A DNA stretch of 22,702 nt from Larix sibirica (taxonomy: Eukaryota > Streptophyta > Pinopsida > Pinales > Pinaceae), in NCBI GenBank assembly GCA_004151065.3, contig NWUY0300001410.1:16020-38721 (forward strand). Direction: 5' to 3'. The notes below the pieces were generated by a model. That model did not search any database and was not told where the DNA came from. It saw only the letters and a program-made list of their open reading frames with translations. Every line of letters begins with the position of its first letter. The stretch's first letter is position 1. This document shows positions 9,935 through 17,607 of this stretch, piece after piece. The translations under genes were made by a program, and so were the position numbers.

Positions 9935-11472
9935 TCCTGTCAAATCTTTTCTTTAGTTGTCTATATATTATACCGTGACCCTCATGGGTTCTTTATAACT
10001 CTCTGTTCAATTTTACTGTTAACATAAATAATTTTTATGAGTTCTTTACTATACAATAATGCTGGATAGCATGCTGGATAGCATTCATGTATTGACTCGC
10101 TACCATATATTCGTATAGTGTTTTGTTTCTTTCCTTATCACATGCACATGGTATATTGGGAAGGTTTCGACCTCTTACCACATGGTTTAAATGATAAATG
10201 GTCATAGTATATTGTTTACATTGTTTTGTTTTAAACGTTAGTATGAGATTATGTAGGGTTCATTTTATTTTCCTCACAATTTTTGAAAATCATAATTATT
10301 ATTTTTCTCATCTTATTTATCTTTTCTATTTTTAAAATTTAATTACTGTCTAGTCCTAATTTCTTAGTAAGTTTGGTCTCTCTTTTAACAAGTAGTTACA
10401 TGACAAGTAGGTAGAACATTTAAAAATAATAAATCACTTTAATCTCATAAAGTGTTATTTGTCCATAATGCCTTGCATCATTCATAAGTCCAAGTCTCAA
10501 AACATATTTACATTAAAATTCATTTATTTATTTACATANGGGGTAAAACTCTTGGGATGCTACACAATGAGAAAGATAGTCCATCTGCATAGAATATAAT
10601 CCCTAGTCTAAATGTTTTTTGTTTTGCTTTTGTTTCAGAACGGAAGTTAATATCTTTATCGCTACTGATTGATAAATAAACCTTATCCATTTGTTTGATG
10701 TAGCTAAAATTTAATAGAATTCATTATTTAATATCGATGTAATTTGTCATTGAGAGAAGTGGCCTCTTTTTAACAATCCTTATTATTTATTATTATTTAT
10801 ATATTGTTGAAATTCCTTTAAACTTAAACATAAAACCTCACAAATGGTATTGATAAGTGTAGAACTCAATTACTCTTTTATGGTGAACACACACATTCAC
10901 ATCACTTATATTGATTTTGCTAAGCAAAAGGTGACCAAGTTCCATGATAAACTCGACTCTCTCCATTTTTGTGTTGAATACTAATTGACATAATGTTTTG
11001 TCCATTAAAATTAGAGTTACCTTTTAAATGCAAAATTATAATGTTATAATGAAAATCTAGGAGCTCTAATAATCAACAGTTAGTATGAAATTATATAGTT
11101 AATCCAAGTATATTAGTTGTTAAGTTAAGTAGAGACTAATAGTTGTGAAGACAAGCTTATTGATTTTGAAACTAAGCTTATTGTTTTAGTCATAGGTGCG
11201 GGTTTCATATTTAAAATGTATTGAGAGAGCATTGAATAAACTTTATACGGGATGGATATGTTTAATTAAGTGAAAGTAAATAGTGAATCAAGGTAATTTG
11301 TTAAGTTAATTATATGTTTCTTATGTATAAATATTGCATTTGACATGATTATAATAGTTTATATTGACATGATAAGTAAATCAATTAATTTATTGGTTGT
11401 TGAGTGATGTTAAAGGAAATTTTTTTACACCACATATTCCAAAAAACTACTGTGGGTACTGAGTTGTTACAA
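9935..11472. other. AT-rich intergenic region, no gene seen
   Basis: Stopped in all frames. Contains a perfect 12-bp tandem duplication (atgctggatagc at 10059-10082) and one ambiguous base near 10540. Nothing else supportable. Confidence 0.5.
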
Positions 11473-11626
11473 TGTTCAAAATCCTACTAGCTCAACATCA
11501 AACCGAACACATAATCATCACATTACTAATTATACTTGATGTTCCAGATCCCTCTAACTCAACATCAAATAGACATGCTAAAGGTAAATAATATTGATGC
11601 TCTAGAGCCCTCTAACTCAACATCAA
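11473..11626. repeat. Three spaced copies of a 29-31 bp motif
   Basis: A motif ending in ctctaactcaacatcaa occurs at 11538-11568 and 11596-11626 (period 58), with a more diverged copy at 11473-11501. The two better copies share gatg-t/c-tc-agagccctc-type beginnings. Origin unknown; probably a degenerate minisatellite. Confidence 0.7.
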
Positions 11627-12751
11627 TCAATGTATTAAGTCCTCCAAGACTTGATTAACAAAAATGCACATCAATATATGCTAAGTTCATCATATTATCA
11701 ATTTCATAACTTGATACTTCTAGTATCTTTGCAAAACATGTGTAAACCATTCCATCATGCCATCTATTCTTAACATTATAAAAAAAGGTTAATTTTTTTT
11801 CCCGATGTATCAATAGGATTTCAAATCTACCAACTTTTAATAACATCCTGCTATCTTTTGAAAGACAATCATTGAATCACAACTTGTATTAGAAGTTACC
11901 TCATGTATTGCTTTCCATTTACTTAAGCTTGGTAAAGCTTCTTGCACCCAGAAGTTATTTATATCATAATCTCTTTTATCAACATAAATCATGACATAAA
12001 ATATAACACCAAGTTCCTATTTTGAGTGCTAAAAAACTCTTGATGCAACAAAATGTTCTTTATGCATAATCGTAATGCATTACTTTTTTGACAAACATAG
12101 TTGTAACTAGGCATGAATTACCTATATTGCAAATATCATTCCTTGATTTGCATATTAAGCAAAATTGACTTTACTTTGTTATAAGCTTTGAATACCTTCA
12201 TTATGTCTTCTCCCATGACATCTTTAACACAAGGTATTCAATAACCAATTATCACATGGGTAAACTCACTTAACTTCTCTAGTATAATCTAAACAAGTTA
12301 TACATATCCTTGCATTTTACTTAATATAATGCATGTAAAAATAACACAAAAATATATTTGTATAAATATACCAATTTTCATTAATGTTACATTCTACTAA
12401 TATCATAATGCATTCAATTTCATTTACATGCTTCTTTAGTACTTATGATGTAGATGTCTACATTATAAGATAACCATTCTTTTAACCCATACAATAATAA
12501 ACATATCATCCATCACCTCAAATCCTTATGAAACATTAGCTTACGAACTTATTTACTTCCATGTATTCTGCATTCACATGTTTTACACATTTGATTGCCT
12601 AAGTTAGCTATATCATACCAATTTTGTAGATGCACTCTATTCCTCTTACACATTTTCATGGCACTTACACTTATGGTTTCATGACCAACTACTTACTTAA
12701 AAAAACATATCGTAATATTTTATATATGTGTGAAGGTAAAAAACTTATTTC
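11627..12751. other. AT-rich intergenic region, no gene seen
   Basis: No coding frame of protein character and no recognisable element ends. This is downstream flank of the cullin gene, which is transcribed leftward. Confidence 0.5.
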
Positions 12752-12886
12752 AAAATGGATTGCTTAGAAATTCTTGACATATAATCTTAAAAATGGATTG
12801 CTTAGAAATTCTTGATAGATAAAAATGGATTGCTTAGAAATTCTGATAATCTTAAAAATGGATTGCTTATACATTCTTGATAGATA
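12752..12886. repeat. Four-copy tandem repeat, 32-38 bp unit
   Basis: Four copies of aaaaatggattgcttagaaa followed by ttcttgatagat or ttctgataatctt variants start at about 12752, 12789, 12821 and 12854 (spacings 38, 32 and 33). Differences lie mainly in the linkers. The array lies roughly 270 bp beyond the cullin stop codon, possibly at or past the end of its transcript. Confidence 0.85.
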
Positions 12887-13091
12887 GTTTGAAAAAAAGG
12901 ATTTCAATTTGATTTTGTAAATTATTGAAAATTTAAATCATAACAAAGAAATCAATGTAAAAAATAAAACCATGTGTATGGATAATGCTTATGCCCAAAT
13001 TATGCAGGTTTAAACCAAAAAACCAGTAAATAACTACATTGTTGAACTCAAAATGACGCTACAACTACATTGAAGAAAGAAGCGACTAACG

Positions 13092-13140
13092 GCATACAAA
13101 TTGGAGTTTCTCAGTCTTGAGATGAGGATCATTTGTATGC
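13092..13140 (-). other. Hairpin in the predicted 3' untranslated region of the cullin gene
   Basis: Ten bases at 13092-13101 (gcatacaaat) are perfectly reverse-complementary to 13131-13140. Between them a smaller nested stem (tctca/tgaga around a gtct loop, about 13110-13123) can form. It starts 14 bases after the stop codon of the cullin frame on the minus strand, so it would lie in its 3' UTR. It could affect RNA stability or 3' processing, or be chance. Confidence 0.45.
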
Positions 13141-13153
13141 TTTTTCTTAGTAT

Positions 13154-15334
13154 TTATGGTAGATATCTCAACAAATTGAGATTTCCTTTGTCACGTTCTA
13201 AGAATTCCTTTAATATCAAACTGTTGATTCGCTCTTCTATTGCTTTATAATCGGGCTTGAACATACTCTGGAGTTGTTCAGCACAGTCAATCAACAGTTG
13301 TTTTTGAGGTAAAACTTTTATAGCTTTCATTATCCGAACTATTGCACCGTCTATTGCGTAAGGTCTCCCATCGTCAACAATTTTAATGGCTTTCTTCTTC
13401 TCATCAACTTCGGTAAGTGGAATCTTAATCTTCTTCAATTTGTGTGTAAAGGAAGGATTGAATTCAAAATTGTCACTGGTAGATATTGTAGCAGTGATCG
13501 GATGCTTTAGAAGAATGTTATACTTTCCACATGCAACTGAATGCAGTAGTCTAGTAACATCTTCATCTTCTAAATTTAACTTCGATTTGATCTCTTCATA
13601 ACTCAACTTTTCACAGTCATTGAAGAACGATAGCAAAACTGCTTGATATGTTGTCACTGTCATTTGTATTGTCTTTGTATCAAACCTGGAGATGATCTCG
13701 CAATTCCCCAGCGAGTATATGCATGTAAGTTTACGATGCTTATAGGTGGTAGAATAAAAGTCCTTGAACACCTCAAGACATCTGGCCATCTCCGAGGGTA
13801 GGTTAAGCTGACAAGACTGGTACGTTGGCCAAGATGCATTATTCAAAACTGTAACATTAACAGCCAACGTTAATTTGAGGTTGTTATTTGAATGATTAAA
13901 TCTTGCCTGGATTTCCTTTGAAACTGCCAAATCATCAACCATGCCCTGCATCTTTAGTGTTAACTGAGAACCACACTTCTCCTTCAACATACTTACCAGC
14001 TTCTGCTCGCGATCAATATGGACGCCTTTATCAGACAATAATCTTCGACCTAAGTTTTTCTTGCAAAATTCTATAAGTAAATCTTTATCATTAATATACT
14101 CTACCAGCTTTACAACCCTTTCCAACATACTGTCAATATGATCATTCTTCCTTTTTCCAATGCTACCCTTCTTAACTACATCATCACAAAATGCCGCCAG
14201 CATCTCTGCACTTGTGCTTCCACCAACTCCTTTATTGCATATTATTATAAATGCTTGTCTCATAGCCTTATAAATGAAACGATTTTCTTGAAATGCATGC
14301 TTGACATAATACATATACTTGTCATACATTTCAATAACCTTCTGAACATATTCATGTTCTTGTTCTTGTTTGCCAAGTACATCCCTTCCCTTGTGTGCCC
14401 ATTGAACCAATGCTAATCCTTGCCTATTTACATGCTCTGCAAAAATATTTACAACTGGTTCCAAGCCATTGGGTATTCTACAAAATAACCTATACATCCT
14501 ACAAACGTCATTTTTTCTATCATCACTGAGCAACCCATCCAAACCTGAATCCTGTTTTTCCAAAAGCTGAGTTTCATAACGGGAAAGGACTTCATTTTGT
14601 ACTTTCTCCATTAACTTCTGCACGCTGCTGCTGGAGTGCAAGTATCTCACAACTCTGTGCTCTTCATTTCTCAAGCACTCTTCAGCCTTCAGCATATATT
14701 CTGGACAAGAATGCTTTGAAATCCATAAAGCAGCCTTTCGGGCATAGTAAGTTCCGGTATTTTCGAGCATGGGTTTTTCAAAATCATCCTGCATGTCAAT
14801 ATAAATGTCCACGCTCTTTTTCAACAAAGCCCTGTCAATCTGCTCTCCCTCACGCTCTCGGTCAATCAGCTCAAAGATTGCATTCTTCACATCAATCCGT
14901 ATGTTATTCCAGAGACACTCACGGAAACACATGAATGCAACTTCTCTTATAGGGATGATATTTGGTCGCAGGAAGTAACGATCCAAATAAGAGAACATAT
15001 GTAACATGATTGGCACCACGAGCTTGTAATTTTCCAAACGTTTCTGAAGTTCTCTTAACATGAACTCATCGTGTAGTTTCGCTAAAGCTGGTAAAACTGT
15101 GGAAGAAATGTAATCTTCGAAGGACTTCGTGTACATATCATACAGTTGCTGTTTGTAGTCATGAGGTGGGTATTGGTTGTACATGGTGCAGATGGTATCA
15201 TAAATGTGCATTTGCATTTCGAAACTAAACGGATCGTTCAAATCTCCTTCCACTTTGCTTATCAGCTTTTGGATACCACTGGAAATCAAAGCCGATCCTT
15301 CCTCCCAACATATTATCGCTGTCTCTGTCTCCAT
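13154..15334 (-). CDS. CUL1-like: CUL1-like cullin, intronless
   Basis: Cullins are scaffolds of cullin-RING ubiquitin ligases: the N-terminal repeats bind the Skp1/F-box adaptor and the C-terminal domain binds the RBX1 RING and is activated by NEDD8/RUB. This 726-residue frame shows N-terminal cullin repeats (PPHDYKQQLYD at about 56-66, LPALAKLHDEFMLREL at 81-96, EREGEQIDRALL at 160-171), the cullin homology region (SAEMLAAFCDD about 375-385, DKDLLIEFCKKNLGRRLL about 416-433, KHRKLTCIYSLG about 532-543), the neddylation site IVRIMK with acceptor lysine 670, and the C-terminal ending LERDKGNLNLLRYLP. Length matches plant CUL1 (about 740). The frame is open upstream to an ATG at 15472 (46 more codons). 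I chose 15334 because METETAIICWEEG aligns with the CUL1 start and its context is good (A at -3, G at +4), whereas the upstream ATG has T at -3. Plant CUL1 genes normally have many introns; none is seen here, so a retrocopy is likely. A gap of several residues after DIYID (about 180) and an altered Skp1-contact helix (about 106-116) are unusual. Intact over 726 codons despite clear divergence, so probably selected. Confidence 0.9.
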   Translation of the reverse strand: METETAIICWEEGSALISSGIQKLISKVEGDLNDPFSFEMQMHIYDTICTMYNQYPPHDYKQQLYDMYTKSFEDYISSTVLPALAKLHDEFMLRELQKRLENYKLVVPIMLHMFSYLDRYFLRPNIIPIREVAFMCFRECLWNNIRIDVKNAIFELIDREREGEQIDRALLKKSVDIYIDMQDDFEKPMLENTGTYYARKAALWISKHSCPEYMLKAEECLRNEEHRVVRYLHSSSSVQKLMEKVQNEVLSRYETQLLEKQDSGLDGLLSDDRKNDVCRMYRLFCRIPNGLEPVVNIFAEHVNRQGLALVQWAHKGRDVLGKQEQEHEYVQKVIEMYDKYMYYVKHAFQENRFIYKAMRQAFIIICNKGVGGSTSAEMLAAFCDDVVKKGSIGKRKNDHIDSMLERVVKLVEYINDKDLLIEFCKKNLGRRLLSDKGVHIDREQKLVSMLKEKCGSQLTLKMQGMVDDLAVSKEIQARFNHSNNNLKLTLAVNVTVLNNASWPTYQSCQLNLPSEMARCLEVFKDFYSTTYKHRKLTCIYSLGNCEIISRFDTKTIQMTVTTYQAVLLSFFNDCEKLSYEEIKSKLNLEDEDVTRLLHSVACGKYNILLKHPITATISTSDNFEFNPSFTHKLKKIKIPLTEVDEKKKAIKIVDDGRPYAIDGAIVRIMKAIKVLPQKQLLIDCAEQLQSMFKPDYKAIEERINSLILKEFLERDKGNLNLLRYLP

Positions 15335-15548
15335 TATATACTTCTTCGACTCCAAAGATTTCGGTAGAATTACCAAGTTGGATAAATCAAAGATTTCAGC
15401 TCGTAATTGCAGCAAATAACAGCCCACAAGCCAAATATACCGATCAAGACTCTTTATCGCAAAGGAGAGCATCTATGGCAGGGATCGCCTACTCTTTGAG
15501 CTTGTCACAACGGGTCTATGAAGTAGAATATATTGACAAATACTTATG

Positions 15549-15563
15549 CCATAAATTTATAGG
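15549..15563 (-). promoter_or_regulatory. Candidate TATA box for the cullin gene
   Basis: The minus strand reads CCTATAAATTTATGG, with a canonical TATAAAT at 15561-15555. A start site about 30 bases downstream would fall near 15530, giving about 60 bases of leader to the upstream ATG at 15472 and about 195 to the preferred ATG at 15334. The motif is nearly palindromic. A weaker TATA-like TTATATAG lies farther upstream at about 15690-15697 on the same strand. Confidence 0.4.
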
Positions 15564-15689
15564 CGACTACTCCGATATGATGGGGCTTCAGAGCTTCACG
15601 GCCGTAATTTTTGTCCCATTAGCGGGTCCACATAATCTCCTTTTTACATTGAGGCTTGGTGCTTGTGAAGATTGAAAGGTGTCCCTACC

Positions 15690-15696
15690 TATATAA
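15690..15696 (+). promoter_or_regulatory. TATA-like box just outside the LINE 5' end
   Basis: TATATAA on the plus strand lies 27 bases before the first base of the LINE (15717), the usual TATA-to-start spacing. It belongs to the pre-insertion flank. It may be coincidental; LINEs generally carry internal promoters. Confidence 0.3.
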
Positions 15697-15698
15697 GT

Positions 15699-15716
15699 GA
15701 AGTGTCGTTATGTTAT
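15699..15716 (+). repeat. Left target site duplication of the LINE
   Basis: gaagtgtcgttatgttat, 18 bases, is repeated exactly after the A-tail of the element at 21979-21996. The bases outside differ (t versus a before, t versus g after), so 18 bases is its exact extent. Confidence 0.93.
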
Positions 15717-15820
15717 TTTATATACTTTGTATATGCCAGCTATGTTATTGAGAGGTTTATACTGGTTATTGAGGTGGTAAGACCGATAACTGGTGCATTT
15801 CTGGCGTCTTTGGTCAGACT

Positions 15821-15989
15821 ACTGTATTGTATCGCTTTTTTTCCAGCCGACACTGTATTGTATCGCTTGTCTGGGGAAACTCTTTTTTTCTGGGTTATTT
15901 GGCAGGATTTGTTTTATTATTCATCACTGTATCGGTTGTCTGGGGAAACTCTTTTTTGGTTATTTGGCAAGATTTGTTTTATTATTCAT
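15821..15989 (+). repeat. Tandem repeats in the LINE 5' untranslated region
   Basis: A unit starting cactgtattgtatcgcttgt and running through ctggggaaactc and ggcaggatttg to attattcat occurs at 15851-15924 (74 bp) and 15925-15989 (65 bp; missing small insertions). A partial third copy (actgtattgtatcgct) precedes at 15821-15836. Repeated 5' monomers act as promoter units in some mammalian L1 families; here such a role is only inference. Confidence 0.8.
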
Positions 15990-16133
15990 TATTCTGCTAG
16001 CTTTTGTTTTTGGGTATTGGGTTTTGGATTACTCTATTCTGTCAGTGGCCTTTAAAACAATGATTATTATTGTTTGGTTGGTGATTGATGGTTTGGGTGG
16101 AGCCCGGGGATGTTTTTCTCGTGATTTTTTGGG

Positions 16134-17607
16134 ATGGGGGTTCACTATTCTCTGGATGTCTTGGATGAGGATCCTTTATTATCCTCACATGGGGAAGACT
16201 TTTTTCTTGTGGATAACGACTCTGGCACAAATGATTATTATGAACCTGCTATATTGCTGCGGGGGAGGGGTGGTTCCTTCGAAGCAAAAGAGCACTGGCA
16301 CGTTTACATCGTGCTCGGAAGGGTTATAAGCTTCGAGAGGTGGTACCAGATATCACTGTTGGTCGGGATGTTCAAATGGGAAGGGTCCTGAGCCTGTCTT
16401 CCAAGGCCTTGGTGGGAAAAGTTTGCTATGCTGAGGTGAACAGGTCTACGCTTTTATCATGGGTGGAAGAATACTGGAAACCCCTATTAAACTATTGTCC
16501 TCGGGTTCACATCGTGGTCAATAAGTGGGTGGTCTTCCACTTTTTAGATGATGATCATGCTACTCTAATATTGGATAGAACTTGGGTTTTTGGTCGTGGT
16601 TCACTTAGCTTGGAGCGTTGGACATCGGATTTCAACCCTGTCTCGGTGGTGATTAAACACACCCATTTGTGGGTTCTCTTAAAAGGATTTCCACTGGAGC
16701 TCTGGTCTCAGGAGGTCTTTATTGATCTGGCAAACCGGATTGGGCATTTCATATATTTTGATGAGAAATCCCTTTATCATGAGGACAAGAGAACGACTTG
16801 GGTACTGGTGGAGATGGATTCCACTATTGGTTTGCCAGAGGTTATCCTTATTAACTGGGGAGATAAGGTTATACATCACCCTCTGGACTATTGGCGTTTG
16901 TCGTTCCGCTGTCATAATTGTGGGGTTGCAGGGCATTTACGGAATAAGTGCATTGTGAGAAATACAATACCTATTCCTATTTTGGATACAGGGGCAGGGG
17001 ATTTATCTATTGACTCAACAGATGCATTGGATACCGGCAATAATCTTGTTCATGGTGTTTTGCAACCCGATGTGTCTTTTTCGGGTAAGCTTGCTACACT
17101 TTTCCCTAATTTTTATGTGTCTCTTTTGTTGGAAGATTTGCTTTTATTACAGGCTAATTAAAATATGGGGTTCCCGGTGGTGGGTGGTCCTTCTTATGTG
17201 GAGGAGATTCCTGGGGATGGGGCTTCTATTGAACAGACTATTTCTAAGGAGGTTATGGATCTTCAGTTACTGAAGGATGAGCGTGTTATATTTGGATACT
17301 TTGGGCCCTGTCAATGATCCATTTATGGATCTTTCTATTACCAAGGGTTTAATGGGGAACCCTATTCGATCATTTTGTGGGAAAGAGTCACTTAACACCA
17401 CCTCTTTAGTTGCTAATCCTAATGTTACGATTCGCAAGAAGAATGGTGGGAGGAAACAAAAAGCCCTGGCGCGATGTAATGGGGAGTCTTTTTTGCTCTC
17501 CGGAACATGATGGATGTACCTCCGAGGACACTAAGACTGAGTCTCAGTCACTCTCTGCTACCTTTGCGCCACATAGAGCATTGGAGGACCCTTCTCGGGT
17601 TACCTGA
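16134..17607 (+). pseudogene. LINE ORF1 (DUF4283-like, CCHC zinc knuckle), frameshifted
   Basis: ORF1 proteins of plant L1s bind the element RNA. The likely start is the ATG at 16134 (MGVHYSLDVLDEDPLLSS). The frame shifts near 16265 and again near 16311, then runs clean to a TAA at 17159. That main part has a DUF4283-like region (LSSKALVGKVCYAEV, then NKWVVFHFLDDDHATLIL and the RTWVFGRGSLSLERW strand, about 16390-16630) and a zinc knuckle CHNCGVAGHLRNKC (C-X2-C-X4-H-X4-C) at about 16909-16950. Coding character resumes after the TAA in the same frame, then in a second frame with a basic stretch (IRKKNGGRKQKALARC, about 17430-17478). It probably ends in a third frame, after a T-run slip near 17490, at the TGA 17605-17607 that overlaps the ORF2 ATG. 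At least four frame changes and one internal stop make it nonfunctional. Confidence 0.82.

Noticed and set aside
15475-15675. Forward frame of 66 codons opposite the cullin leader
   Set aside because: It is head-to-head with and antisense to the cullin 5' region, has no motif, and its length is expected by chance.
13000-15720. Poly(A) tail and target duplication of the cullin retrocopy
   Set aside because: I looked for a T-run (minus-strand A-tail) below 13154 and a matching direct repeat near the 5' side; none was convincing, so the retrogene origin rests on the missing introns only.
16042-16230. Minus-strand frame of 62 codons inside the LINE
   Set aside because: Shadow of the LINE 5' region and ORF1 start; no independent evidence.
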